This document shows positions 1 through 7,655 of a stretch of 14,869 nt of DNA, in pieces. Source of the stretch: Phaeocystidibacter sp965659415 (lineage in GTDB: Bacteria > Bacteroidota > Bacteroidia > Flavobacteriales > Schleiferiaceae); assembly GCA_965659415.1 (NCBI GenBank), contig CBFHVA010000021.1, forward strand, positions 1 to 14,869, read 5' to 3'. The first letter of the stretch is position 1. Each line of letters begins with the position of its first letter. The notes beneath the pieces were generated by a model that saw only the letters and a list, made by a program, of their open reading frames with translations, did not search any database and was not told the origin of the DNA. The translations under genes were made by a program, and so were the position numbers.

Positions 1-84
1 TTTAGCCTTTAGCCTTTAGCCTTTAGCCTTTAGCCTTTAGCCTTTAGCCTTTAGCCTTTAGCCTTTAGCCTTTAGCCTTTAGCC
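1..84. repeat. Tandem heptamer array (TTTAGCC)x12
   Basis: Twelve perfect head-to-tail copies of TTTAGCC start at the first base of the window, so the array may extend further left. The unit is the reverse complement of GGCTAAA, which is part of the GGCTAAAGCC hairpin core found at 6085, 6349, 9604 and 12268. It has no coding sense and no spacer structure. It could be a slippage-expanded microsatellite or an assembly artefact at a contig end. Confidence 0.95.
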
Positions 85-197
85 GAAGATCATCGAGCAA
101 CACCTCCTTGTCAATACTCACTTGAAGAAGTTACCCACAACTGTGCGAAAAGCCAACAGCGAAGTGCGATCAGCCGCCGCCAAAGGGAAGTCTCCTC

Positions 198-296
198 TTT
201 GCGACCAACGGGAGCACCTTTCCAGCACGCGAAGCGTGGTGGACCTTGTCAATCGACCAAAGGGAGATTGACCCTTTGCCGACCGAAGGGAGGCAC
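198..296 (+). repeat. Dispersed intergenic repeat, copy 1
   Basis: About 99 bases align over their whole length with 12439-12539 in the same orientation, with scattered substitutions and a few one-base gaps. Shared blocks include TTTGCGACCA, CGGGAGCACCTTTCCA, GAGATTG and CGACCGAAGGGAG. Neither copy has a coding frame that makes sense. The CGACCGAAGGGAG word is echoed around 2704-2726, so a larger degenerate family may be present. Function is unknown. Confidence 0.8.
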
Positions 297-300
297 CCCC

Positions 301-331
301 TTGCCCTTTCTCTGCAACTACCCTACATTTG
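301..331 (+). promoter_or_regulatory. Bacteroidota-type promoter of the 7TM-HD gene
   Basis: A TTG at 301-303 is followed after 20 bases by TACATTTG at 324-331, matching the Bacteroidota sigma-A pattern (-33 TTG, -7 TAnnTTTG). It ends 19 bases before the ATG, which implies a short 5' leader. No strong Shine-Dalgarno is visible, as is usual in this phylum. Confidence 0.65.
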
Positions 332-350
332 ACGATAGCATTCATCTTCC

Positions 351-2411
351 ATGAAAAAACTGACCCTATTCCTGCAGCAGCACTCCCAGATTCTATACAA
401 TCTGTTCCTGTTTGCGGTCGCGGCATTGGCAGTGCTTTACGTGCTTCCTGAGCATGGCCGCTTGAAATACGACTATGAGCTTGGTCAGCCATGGCTGCAC
501 GAAGATTTGGAGGCTCCGTTTAACTATCCGCTGTATAAGTCGAGCGCAGATATCCGGGCAGAACGACAAGCATGGGAAAAGAATTTCCCTTTTTACTTCT
601 CGCTTAGAGAACGAATAGAAGCCCAGGCATTTTCCTTGTGGAGTGAAAGAGCATCGGACCTAGCGAAACAAGTGAACCTCGACCTAGACACTCTTTATAG
701 ACTCGGTGACGCAGCACTCAGTCCCATATTCGAAAAAGGGGTGGTAGATATGCCGGTGCAGAACAACGCCCAAAACAGAATCTGGTATTTAGCCCGTGGC
801 GGCGTGTTTCAAACGGTTGACCCCAACGCGTTCCTGACCTCTGAAGAAGCTTTTACGACGTTGACGCTGTCACTAGATTCCATCAAGGATTCTACGTACC
901 AAGCCATCTTGAGAGTAAACCTGCCAGACTTCATTCGTCCCAATATCGTTTTTAACAACGACCTTACTCAACAACGCAAGAATGAGTACATACGGGCTAT
1001 TTCACCTACAGAAGGGCTCATTACTGAGGGCGATATGATCGTGTATAGCGGCCAGGTAATCGACGAACAAATTGAGCAGCGATTGGATTCGTATAGGCGT
1101 ACGCTAGAAGGAACCGACGACCCCACCTCCATCTGGCTGGTCAGAGGTGGACACTTTGCTCTCATCGTGATTATCCTATGGATGATGTATCTCTTTTTGC
1201 AACAGTTTCGTCCGCAGATCCTTGTGAATAACAACAGCCTCACCCTCATTTTAGTGAGCATGGTAGGTATGGTCCTTTTGGCTGACTTCGTGATTCGCTT
1301 CAATTCCGATTTGCTGTACATCACCCCCTTCCCTATTGTACCCATCATCTTGCGGAGCTTTTACGATACGCGGTTGGCGCTCTTCGTGCATCTGATGGTA
1401 ATCTTGATGGTCGGGCTTGTAGCCCCAAACAGCTTCGAATTTATCTTCCTTCAGTTTACGGCAGGCATCTACTCCATCGTAAGCGTAACCGGTTTGTATC
1501 GAAGAGCTCAACTGTTCTTGGCATCTGCCAAAATCACCATTGTCTACATACTGGGATATTTTGCCTTTACATTGATTCGTGGAGATGTGGACGATACTTC
1601 GCACTTGTATCAATACGGGTACTTCGCGCTCAACGGACTTTTGAGTGTAATGGCCTATCCATTGATTTTCTTATTTGAAAAACTGTTCGGTCAGGTTTCG
1701 GATGTCACCTTGCTCGAATTAGGCGACACCAACAGCCCTTTACTTCGTGAATTGCGTTTAAAGGCGCCTGGTACGTTCCAGCACTCCTTACAGGTAGGCA
1801 ACCTGGCAGAAAGCGTAATTGACGAAATAGGCGGCAATACACTACTTACTCGAACGGGCGCCCTTTATCACGATATCGGAAAAATGTTGAACCCGTTGTA
1901 CTTTGTCGAGAATCAGACTACCGGCATCAATGCTCATGACGAGTTAGAGGCCATTGAGAGTGCTAAAATGATTGTGGGTCACGTTCAAGAAGGCATCGTG
2001 CTAGCCAAAAATCGTCGTATACCCGATATGGTAATCGACTTTATTCGCACGCATCATGGAACTGCGAGGGTTGAATACTTTTACCGCAGCCACTTGAGGA
2101 GTTTACAAGAGAATAATGAGGACATGACCCAGGAAATTGAGAGTCAATTCCGCTATCCTGGTCCGAAACCCTTCTCGAAAGAAACTGCGGTGATGATGAT
2201 GGCTGACACGGTTGAAGCGGCTACCCGAAGCTTAAATCGTCCTACGGCGGATGATATTTCCAATATGGTCGACAAATTGATAGACAATCAACAAACCGAG
2301 GGGCAATTTGACAATGCGAATATCACCTTAGGTGAGATTTCTCGTGCTCGACAGATCTTGAAAAAGAAGCTGATGAGCATTCACCATTTACGGGTAGAAT
2401 ATCCCGAATAA
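351..2411 (+). CDS. 7TM-HD phosphohydrolase, PgpH/YqfF-like (probable c-di-AMP phosphodiesterase)
   Basis: This 686-residue membrane protein has the 7TM receptor-with-HD architecture. An N-terminal membrane helix (about residues 15-32) is followed by a soluble, presumably extracytoplasmic region (about 40-260, the 7TM-HD extracellular domain). A block of hydrophobic helices follows (about 266-445), then a cytoplasmic HD domain (about 470-680). Metal-site candidates are visible: H478 in FQHSLQVGN, H507-D508 in YHDIGK, H544 in VGHVQEG, H568-H569 in THHGT and D619 in MMADTVEAA. In Firmicutes, PgpH hydrolyses c-di-AMP to pApA; the same activity here is inferred from family and intact motifs. Length is normal and nothing is missing. 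The start is set by a promoter 19 bases upstream and by the immediate N-terminal membrane helix. It appears monocistronic; the next unit, tRNA-Ser, has its own promoter. Confidence 0.9.
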   Translation: MKKLTLFLQQHSQILYNLFLFAVAALAVLYVLPEHGRLKYDYELGQPWLHEDLEAPFNYPLYKSSADIRAERQAWEKNFPFYFSLRERIEAQAFSLWSERASDLAKQVNLDLDTLYRLGDAALSPIFEKGVVDMPVQNNAQNRIWYLARGGVFQTVDPNAFLTSEEAFTTLTLSLDSIKDSTYQAILRVNLPDFIRPNIVFNNDLTQQRKNEYIRAISPTEGLITEGDMIVYSGQVIDEQIEQRLDSYRRTLEGTDDPTSIWLVRGGHFALIVIILWMMYLFLQQFRPQILVNNNSLTLILVSMVGMVLLADFVIRFNSDLLYITPFPIVPIILRSFYDTRLALFVHLMVILMVGLVAPNSFEFIFLQFTAGIYSIVSVTGLYRRAQLFLASAKITIVYILGYFAFTLIRGDVDDTSHLYQYGYFALNGLLSVMAYPLIFLFEKLFGQVSDVTLLELGDTNSPLLRELRLKAPGTFQHSLQVGNLAESVIDEIGGNTLLTRTGALYHDIGKMLNPLYFVENQTTGINAHDELEAIESAKMIVGHVQEGIVLAKNRRIPDMVIDFIRTHHGTARVEYFYRSHLRSLQENNEDMTQEIESQFRYPGPKPFSKETAVMMMADTVEAATRSLNRPTADDISNMVDKLIDNQQTEGQFDNANITLGEISRARQILKKKLMSIHHLRVEYPE

Positions 2412-2417
2412 AATTCC

Positions 2418-2447
2418 TTGCTAGAAACCCATCTTGTGCTATATTTG
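2418..2447 (+). promoter_or_regulatory. Promoter of tRNA-Ser(GCT)
   Basis: TTG at 2418-2420 is followed after 19 bases by TATATTTG at 2440-2447. This is an almost ideal Bacteroidota -33/-7 pair, ending 10 bases before the mature tRNA 5' end. It is among the best promoter matches in the window. Confidence 0.75.
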
Positions 2448-2457
2448 CACCCGCTCA

Positions 2458-2544
2458 GGTGAGGTGGGTGAGTGGCTGAAACCACCAGTTTGCTAAACTG
2501 GCGAACGTGCAAGCGTTCCGGGGGTTCGAATCCCCCTCTCACCG
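2458..2544 (+). tRNA. tRNA-Ser(GCT), reads AGC/AGU
   Basis: The 87-nt sequence folds as a class II tRNA. The acceptor GGTGAGG pairs with TCTCACC, with a G-U at the last pair. The anticodon stem CCAGT/ACTGG encloses TTGCTAA, giving anticodon GCT. A long variable arm (GAACG..CGTTC) is typical of serine tRNAs, and the T arm is GGGGG-TTCGAAT-CCCCC. The discriminator is G. CCA is not encoded (CGA follows), so a CCA-adding enzyme must complete the end. All stems are intact, unlike the second tRNA-Ser in this window. Confidence 0.96.
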
Positions 2545-2553
2545 CGAAACTTG

Positions 2554-2588
2554 AAAACCCCGCAACGCTGCGCGTTGTGGGGTTTTTT
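2554..2588 (+). terminator. Rho-independent terminator of tRNA-Ser(GCT)
   Basis: The sequence AACCCCGCAACG, a short CTGCG loop, and CGTTGTGGGG followed by TTTTTT form a G+C-rich hairpin with a U-tract. It begins ten bases after the tRNA. Confidence 0.9.
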
Positions 2589-2674
2589 AATGCACAAAAT
2601 GAGCCGAGCTTGCTCGATCGAAGTTTGGCGCATTAAAAAACTAGGATGCGACGTAGGTGCAGCCGTAGTTTTTG

Positions 2675-2895
2675 AGTTTCGACGACTCCCCTAAAGGGAT
2701 CATGACCGAAGCGCAGCGGAGGGAGTAATCCCGACTGTCAATAAAGCTGGCTTTAATATAGGCTGGTGAATCAAAAAACCAGCCACCGAGGAACGAGGTG
2801 GCGTCGCCCCGAACTTCGGGATGTTCCATTTTCAAGTTTCGACGAATCCGCCGGCCGGCGGAATCACACAAGCCGAGTAACGAGGCGAAGTGCAA
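2675..2895. repeat. Two related modular palindromic repeat units
   Basis: Unit 1 (about 2675-2726) reads GAGTTTCGACGACTCC, then CCTAAAGGG, ATCA and CCGAAGCGCAGCGGAGG. Unit 2 (about 2834-2888) reads CAAGTTTCGACGAATCC, then the perfect palindrome CCGCCGGCCGGCGG (2848-2861), AATCA and GCCGAGTAACGAGGCGAAG. The order of blocks is conserved while the hairpin sequence differs. Between them lie two more small hairpins, GGCTGGT..ACCAGCC near 2761 and a CCCGAA/TTCGGG stem near 2806-2821. This looks like a degenerate intergenic repeat family of unknown function. Confidence 0.55.
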
Positions 2896-3064
2896 TCCTA
2901 ACAAAATCCAGCTTTGAACTTTAGTGGGTGTCCGAACAACCGAAGGGAATTCGAGCGAAGATCTAGAGTTTTAAAAAACCAGAACGCTACGAAGGAGCTA
3001 AGCCTTGAGTTCTGCCGAAAGAGGAGCGAAACGAAGTGTCGCTATCAACTAAACTATTTCTAAT

Positions 3065-3092
3065 TTGCACATTGTGTTTTTCCTTACTTTTA
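3065..3092 (+). promoter_or_regulatory. Possible promoter of the broken Usp gene
   Basis: TTG at 3065-3067 and TACTTTTA at 3085-3092 are spaced by 17 bases. The -7 box misses the final G of TAnnTTTG, so this is a weak match. Confidence 0.35.
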
Positions 3093-3123
3093 TCTCATTA
3101 CCTATAAATGACCATCGCTCCCT

Positions 3124-3516
3124 ATGAAAGTTATAAGTTGCCTAATCGACTTTACTGAAACCTCGAAAATAGCTGTCTCCTATGCTGCAGATTTGGCAAG
3201 AAAAGAAGAAGCCACACTTAATCTCTTGCACATTACTCATGAGGGCTCATTTGATGAGGTGGATTTGGAATCGAGGATTCGTGCCTTTGCCGGAACCAAA
3301 GTTGCGCAAATTCAAAGAAATGTTTCGTTAGGAGATGGTCATTATTTGGAGTAAATACCTAAGATGTTACTGGCCAGTCAATCCAATATGCTTGTCATTG
3401 GCTCTCATGGCAAAAAAGGAGATCTTGGAGAGGAGAAAGAGAATCAAATAAAAATCAACGCAGAAAAGAAGAAAGAATCACAGGTTGGAAATGATCAAAC
3501 TCTAACTTATTTTTAG
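3124..3516 (+). pseudogene. Broken universal stress protein (UspA-like) gene
   Basis: The first 76 codons (3124-3354) encode a typical Usp N-terminus, MKVISCLIDFTETS, with VSYAADLARK and LNLLHI following. Translation then meets TAA at 3352-3354. Reading on in the same frame restores Usp-like sequence: MLLASQSNMLVIGSHGKKG, the family's nucleotide-binding GxxG region. It then degenerates into a Lys/Glu-rich tail ending at TAG 3514-3516. No frameshift is needed, so the lesion is one nonsense codon plus loss of the normal C-terminal GS..PCPVLVV-type strand. Intact flavobacterial relatives are usually about 270-280 residues with two Usp units, so roughly half is missing. It is probably inactive, although a 76-residue fragment could be expressed. 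A sequencing error at the TAA would not explain the missing C-terminus. Confidence 0.75.
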
Positions 3517-3600
3517 AATCGTTGTGTCCGAATTCTTTGAAGACGTACACGAGCAACTACTCACTTTATGTGCCCTCCTAATCAACTTGGCAAACACCAC

Positions 3601-3637
3601 AAAAAAAGCCTCAGGAAATCCTGAGGCTCTCTTTTTT
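3601..3637. terminator. Bidirectional terminator between the Usp remnant and icd
   Basis: AGCCTCAGG (3607-3615) pairs with CCTGAGGCT (3620-3628) around a 4-base loop. An A-run on the left (3601-3607) and a T-run on the right (3632-3637) supply U-tracts for both directions. It lies 26 bases past the icd stop codon and so ends the minus-strand icd transcript. It would also stop anything reading rightwards from the Usp remnant. Confidence 0.9.
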
Positions 3638-3653
3638 CATTTTGGGCATTGAT

Positions 3654-5870
3654 TTACGCCAAGATTCTATTTAACGTTTCACTTGGACGCATAGCTTTAG
3701 AAGCTAGCTTATCGTTTGGATGGTAATATCCACCAATGTCCATGCTTTGACCTTGCGCGTTATTCAACTCCTCAACGATGGCGCTTTCATTAGTACTGAG
3801 TGCCTCGGCTAAAGGCGCAAACGCCGCTTTTAGTTCAGCATCTCTATCCTGATTGGCCAACTCTTGTGCCCAGTACATGGCCAGATAGAAATGGCTACCA
3901 CGGTTGTCGAGTTCATTCACCTTGCGGCTTGGAGATTTCCCATTGATCAGAAGTGTGCTGGTTGCATTATCCAGAGCCTCCCCTAACACGAGCGCTTTCG
4001 AGTTCGCAAAGTTTGAACCTAGGTGTTCAAGCGAAACTGCAAGAGCCAGGAACTCACCGAGTGAATCCCAACGCAAGTGGTTTTCCTTGTTGAATTGTTG
4101 AACGTGCTTAGGCGCAGAACCTCCCGCCCCTGTTTCGAACAATCCACCTCCGTTCATCAATGGAACAATGCTCAACATCTTGGCGCTGGTTCCAACTTCC
4201 AAAATTGGGAAAAGATCGGTGAGGTAATCGCGAAGAACGTTTCCGGTAACCGAAATAGTATCTTCTCCCTTGCGGATGCGATCTACTGAAAACTGCGTGG
4301 CGTCTACCGGCTTCATGATTCGGATATCCAATCCTGAAGTATCGTGGTCGTTCAAATAGGTGTTCACCTTTGCTATGATCTGGGCATCGTGACCACGGTT
4401 CTCATCCAACCAGAAGATGGCCGGATTACCGGTTGTACGCGCGCGATTCACGGCAAGCTTTACCCAATCTCTGATCGGTGCATCTTTGGTCTGGCAAACA
4501 CGGAAAATATCCCCGGCCTCCAAGTTGTGTTGCATCAAAACCTCGCCGCCATCGTTGAGCACCTTAACCGTTCCATTCGCAGGCATTTGGAAAGTCTTGT
4601 CATGACTTCCGTATTCTTCTGCCTTTTGGGCCATAAGTCCTACGTTGCTCACACTCCCCATGGTAACTGGGTCGTAGGCACCGTTCTTCTTGCAATCGTC
4701 AATTACCGATTGGTACACACCTGCATAGGAGCGATCTGGAATAATCGCCAACGTATCTTGTTGTTCACCTTTCGCATTCCACATTTGTCCGCTCGTACGA
4801 ATCATCGCAGGCATGGAAGCGTCAATAATTACATCACTAGGCACGTGCAGATTGGTAATTCCTCGATCCGAATCCACCATGGCCATATCCGGACCGTTTT
4901 CCAATGCAGCTTTGATATCCTCCTCAATAGCCTGAGCCTCATCGCCAGGTAGGCTTTTGACAGCAGCAAGCACATTGCCTAATCCGTTATTTGGATTAGC
5001 ACCTGCTTCCTCTAAATCTGCACCGTATTTATGGAACACATCAGCAAAGTAGGCGCGAACGGCATATCCAAAAAGAATAGGATCGCTCACCTTCATCATT
5101 GTAGCTTTCAGGTGTACCGAGAATAGTACGCCTTCCGATTGAGCCACCTTTACTTGTTCGGCAAGGAATGCCTGGAGGCTTCTCACGTTCATCACAGATG
5201 AATCGAGCACCTCTCCTGGCACAAGGGCAATGTTATCTTTTAATATGGTGGTAGCACCATCTGCTCCTTCGAACACAATGGAAGCATGCTTGCTATTGGT
5301 ATTGGTTACCGATTGTTCGCTCCCGTAGAAATCACCTTCTGTCATGCTGGCCACTCGGCTCTTACTTGAAGCAGTCCACGCTCCCATGCGATGCGGGTTT
5401 CTTCTTGCGAACTCCTTCACCGCTTTTGGAGCACGGCGATCACTGTTCCCCTCGCGTAGCACAGGATTTACAGCAGATCCCTTGATATTGTCATATCGAA
5501 ATTTCGCCTCTGCTTCCGCTTCATTGGTTGGCTCGCTCACATAATCAGGAACATTAAAACCGTGACTTTGCAACTCTTTAATAGCTGCTTTAAGCTGAGG
5601 AATGGAAGCACTGATATTGGGAAGCTTGATGATATTGGCTTCTGGCGTCTTTGCCAATTCACCTAGTTCGGCCAGGTGATCCCCAATGCGCTGTTCTTCA
5701 GTCAGAGCTTCTGGGAAGTTTGCCAAAATTCGTCCAGCCAATGATATATCTCTCGTTTCTACATCAATTCCAGCCTTTGCAAGGAATGTACGCACGATGG
5801 GCAATAGCGAATGGGTAGCTAGTGCAGGTGCTTCGTCGGTTATGGTGTAGATAATCTTAGATGTAGACAT
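3654..5870 (-). CDS. icd: Monomeric NADP-dependent isocitrate dehydrogenase (IDH-II type)
   Basis: This 738-residue cytoplasmic enzyme oxidatively decarboxylates isocitrate to 2-oxoglutarate in the TCA cycle, producing NADPH. The length matches the ~740-residue monomeric family (Azotobacter/Corynebacterium type) and not the ~415-residue dimeric enzyme. The isocitrate-binding block SAVNPVLREGNSDRR falls at residues 132-146, placing S132, N135, R139 and R145 as expected for the family. MGAWTASSKSRVASM, the KATMMKVSDPILFG segment and the C-terminal NRGSHFYLAMYWAQ block are also conserved. The start ATG gives the usual N-terminus (KIIYTITDEAPALATHSLLPI). It is monocistronic on the minus strand, with a putative -7 box about 75 bases upstream and a strong terminator downstream. 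No truncation or frameshift is seen. Confidence 0.97.
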   Translation of the reverse strand: MSTSKIIYTITDEAPALATHSLLPIVRTFLAKAGIDVETRDISLAGRILANFPEALTEEQRIGDHLAELGELAKTPEANIIKLPNISASIPQLKAAIKELQSHGFNVPDYVSEPTNEAEAEAKFRYDNIKGSAVNPVLREGNSDRRAPKAVKEFARRNPHRMGAWTASSKSRVASMTEGDFYGSEQSVTNTNSKHASIVFEGADGATTILKDNIALVPGEVLDSSVMNVRSLQAFLAEQVKVAQSEGVLFSVHLKATMMKVSDPILFGYAVRAYFADVFHKYGADLEEAGANPNNGLGNVLAAVKSLPGDEAQAIEEDIKAALENGPDMAMVDSDRGITNLHVPSDVIIDASMPAMIRTSGQMWNAKGEQQDTLAIIPDRSYAGVYQSVIDDCKKNGAYDPVTMGSVSNVGLMAQKAEEYGSHDKTFQMPANGTVKVLNDGGEVLMQHNLEAGDIFRVCQTKDAPIRDWVKLAVNRARTTGNPAIFWLDENRGHDAQIIAKVNTYLNDHDTSGLDIRIMKPVDATQFSVDRIRKGEDTISVTGNVLRDYLTDLFPILEVGTSAKMLSIVPLMNGGGLFETGAGGSAPKHVQQFNKENHLRWDSLGEFLALAVSLEHLGSNFANSKALVLGEALDNATSTLLINGKSPSRKVNELDNRGSHFYLAMYWAQELANQDRDAELKAAFAPLAEALSTNESAIVEELNNAQGQSMDIGGYYHPNDKLASKAMRPSETLNRILA

Positions 5871-5946
5871 GTAGCGATCTTTTCAATAGTGTAGTTGGAT
5901 ACCTCAGTCTCGAATTCCGCATCGAAACGCTCATTTTTGAGGAGCA

Positions 5947-5954
5947 CAAAAATA
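5947..5954 (-). promoter_or_regulatory. Putative -7 box for icd
   Basis: On the minus strand this reads TATTTTTG, matching TAnnTTTG, about 75 bases before the icd ATG. No properly spaced -33 TTG is obvious (the nearest is 12 bases away), so confidence is moderate. Confidence 0.4.
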
Positions 5955-6075
5955 GGGATAATCGAACAATCTGTTAATGGGTTTAAGGGGTTTTCGGAGT
6001 TTGAGGAGTTCGCTAGTCCGAACATCTGACAATCCGTTCGATTTATCCCGTGCCGTCTCGTCTTATATGATCTAA

Positions 6076-6103
6076 AAGCGCACTGGCTAAAGCCATGTGC
6101 TTA
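6076..6103 (+). repeat. REP-like hairpin, isolated copy
   Basis: GCACTGGCT-AA-AGCCA-T-GTGC folds as a 9-bp stem with one bulged T and an AA loop; the core is GGCTAAAGCC (6085-6094). The surrounding AAA-GC...CTTA matches the hairpins at 6343-6366 and 9598-9621. Compact bulged hairpins repeated between genes are typical of REP elements. Confidence 0.7.
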
Positions 6104-6244
6104 AAGCGTGAGCCCGGAATGTGGAAACTACTACAACTTCGTTCAAAGCCTCATTGCCTCATAGTCCCATTGCCTAATTCCTGTTGTCCATCCACTTCGT
6201 TTCCCTGAGCCCTTTAAAACCCTGAGCAACTTAAATCCGTTTAA

Positions 6245-6390
6245 CCGTTGTGCTAGCCGAGAATCCGGGGAGGACCAATACTATTGAAACTACCATTCAC
6301 AAGCTTGATGCCTGTTGCCTATTGCCCTATACCATCTGAAAACGCACTGGCTAAAGCCATGTGCTTAGTGTCTCATTCAGTCTTTCAGTC
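6245..6390 (+). repeat. Composite intergenic repeat, copy A
   Basis: About 146 bases match 9506-9645 in the same orientation. Long shared blocks include CCGAGAATCCGGGGAGGACC, CTATTGAAACTACCATTCAC, GATGCCTGTTGCCT, the hairpin core GGCTAAAGCCATGTGCTTAG (6349-6368) and CTCATTCAGTC. Differences are single substitutions and a variable middle. There is no coding frame. It lies just upstream of the thiolase promoter. Confidence 0.85.
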
Positions 6391-6412
6391 CCCTGAGTCC
6401 GTAAGTAATCCC

Positions 6413-6420
6413 TACCTTTG
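6413..6420 (+). promoter_or_regulatory. Putative -7 box of the acetyl-CoA acetyltransferase gene
   Basis: TACCTTTG fits the Bacteroidota TAnnTTTG -7 element, 43 bases before the ATG. No clear -33 TTG is seen at the expected distance. Confidence 0.5.
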
Positions 6421-6463
6421 CGTCACTCTATTTAGTTAGATCAAGAAAACACACATATACCCC

Positions 6464-7639
6464 ATGAAAGAAGTCGTTATTGTATCTGCTGTTCGCACAC
6501 CAATGGGCAGCTTTGGTGGCACGCTAGCATCGGTTTCAGCAACCAAGCTCGGAGCCACAGCCATCAAAGGAGCACTCGATAAAATCAACTTAGAACCTAC
6601 CCTCGTCCAAGAAGTATTTATGGGTAATGTTCTTCAGGCAAACCTCGGTCAGGCTCCTGCTCGTCAGGCGGCCATGTTCGCCGGTATCGGAGATCAAGTT
6701 CCTTGTACTACTGTGAATAAAGTATGTGCTTCAGGCATGAAGTCGGTTATGCTCGCGGCTCAGACCATTAAGGCGGGCGACAATGATATTGTTGTTGCAG
6801 GCGGCATGGAAAACATGTCTTCTGTCCCTCACTACGTGATGGGCCGTAATGCCACTAAATTCGGCAACATCAGCATGATTGATGGCCTTTCTAAGGATGG
6901 TCTTACCGACGTTTACAACGACCAAGCTATGGGTCTTTGTGCTGAGCTTTGCGCTGACGATATGAAGTTCTCTCGCGAAGATCAAGACAATTTTGCACTT
7001 GAATCTTACCGCAGAAGTGCTGAAGCCTGGAAAGACGGAAAATATGCCAACGAAGTGGTTCCTTTAGAAGTACCACAGCGCAAAGGTGATCCAATCATCT
7101 TTTCAGAAGATGAGGAGTACAAAAACCTCAGAGCTGATAAAGTTCCTGCCCTTCGTCCGGCATTCAAGAAAGACGGTTCCGTGACTGCAGCCAACGCATC
7201 AACCATGAATGATGGTGCTTCTGCGCTTGTGTTGATGAGCCGCGAGAAGGCGGATGAACTTGGACTTAAGCCATTGGCCATTATCCGCGGGTATGCGGAT
7301 GCGGCTCATGAGCCAGAGTGGTTTACCACCGCACCTGCCAAAGCCGTTCCTAAGGCGATTGCCAAGGCAGGCTTAAGCAAAGAGGATATTGAGTATTACG
7401 AATTGAACGAAGCTTTTTCCGTAGTTGGATTGGCTAACATTCAACTGCTCGGTATTGATGCCGAGAAAACCAATGTGAATGGTGGTGCGGTATCTATCGG
7501 TCACCCGCTTGGTTCATCAGGATCGAGAATTCTCGTGACTCTAATTAATGTACTCGAACAAAACAACGCCAAGTACGGCGCGGCTGGAATTTGCAATGGT
7601 GGCGGTGGAGCCTCTGCAATTGTGATTGAACGCCCATAA
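6464..7639 (+). CDS. atoB: Acetyl-CoA C-acetyltransferase (thiolase II)
   Basis: This 391-residue cytoplasmic thiolase condenses two acetyl-CoA to acetoacetyl-CoA, or runs the reverse thiolysis. The length is standard for biosynthetic or degradative thiolases. The nucleophilic cysteine is C88 in NKVCASGMKSV. The catalytic H347 lies in GGAVSIGHPLGSSGSR, and the second cysteine C377 in GICNGGGGASA near the C-terminus. The NEAF motif precedes these, and the N-terminus VVIVSAVRTPMGSFGG is typical. An acetyl-CoA-specific rather than long-chain enzyme is inferred from overall resemblance; no fadB-like partner is adjacent. It has its own -7 box upstream and a strong terminator right after the stop, so it is probably monocistronic. 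No irregularities are seen. Confidence 0.95.
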   Translation: MKEVVIVSAVRTPMGSFGGTLASVSATKLGATAIKGALDKINLEPTLVQEVFMGNVLQANLGQAPARQAAMFAGIGDQVPCTTVNKVCASGMKSVMLAAQTIKAGDNDIVVAGGMENMSSVPHYVMGRNATKFGNISMIDGLSKDGLTDVYNDQAMGLCAELCADDMKFSREDQDNFALESYRRSAEAWKDGKYANEVVPLEVPQRKGDPIIFSEDEEYKNLRADKVPALRPAFKKDGSVTAANASTMNDGASALVLMSREKADELGLKPLAIIRGYADAAHEPEWFTTAPAKAVPKAIAKAGLSKEDIEYYELNEAFSVVGLANIQLLGIDAEKTNVNGGAVSIGHPLGSSGSRILVTLINVLEQNNAKYGAAGICNGGGGASAIVIERP

Positions 7640-7655
7640 TTTAGTAGCTTCATCT

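Larger units (their letters stand above)
85..350. other. Intergenic region upstream of the 7TM-HD gene
   Basis: This stretch shows no credible gene; the antisense reading frame across it is rich in repeat-derived residues. It holds a dispersed repeat (198-296, matching 12439-12539) and a promoter immediately before the 7TM-HD gene (301-331). The rest is unassigned. Confidence 0.6.
2589..3123. other. Repeat-rich intergenic region, no gene
   Basis: About 530 bases hold hairpins and repeated short words but no convincing gene. A long imperfect inverted repeat (2587-2598 with 2624-2635) encloses a CGAGC-TT-GCTCG hairpin (2605-2616). Two related modules start AGTTTCGACGA at about 2675 and 2835, each followed by a palindrome and by CGAAG/CGAGG words. 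The minus-strand 87-codon frame (2641-2904) lies wholly inside these repeats and is probably not a gene. The segment 2905-3060 continues with words such as ACCGAAGGGAA and CGAAGGAGC. Confidence 0.6.
5871..6463. other. Divergent intergenic region between icd and the thiolase gene
   Basis: About 590 bases without a gene. It contains the icd and thiolase promoter boxes, a partial REP-like hairpin unit (6076-6103) and a full composite repeat (6245-6390). Between these are low-complexity stretches built from recurring short words such as CATTGCCT, CCTGAGC, CCCTTTAA and AATCCG. The short minus-strand frame at 5840-6025 overlaps the icd start and has no protein-like character. Confidence 0.6.

Noticed and set aside
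1..84. CRISPR array or telomere-like end
   Set aside because: The units are contiguous heptamers with no spacers, and TTTAGCC is not a known bacterial telomere sequence. It is a simple tandem repeat.
118..492. 124-codon minus-strand gene overlapping the start of the 7TM-HD gene
   Set aside because: It is antisense to the promoter and N-terminus of a well-supported gene, and much of it is repeat sequence.
2641..2904. 87-codon minus-strand gene
   Set aside because: It lies entirely within hairpins and repeat modules, has no promoter or ribosome site, and its residues follow the repeats rather than a protein pattern.
3352..3354. Recoding of the Usp stop codon, for example as selenocysteine, given the mnmH-selD genes nearby
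   Set aside because: The codon is TAA, not TGA, and no selA/selB or SECIS-like structure is seen. The rest of the gene is also degraded.
4344..4952. 202-codon plus-strand gene opposite icd
   Set aside because: It is the antisense shadow of a fully conserved icd gene; no independent motif is present.
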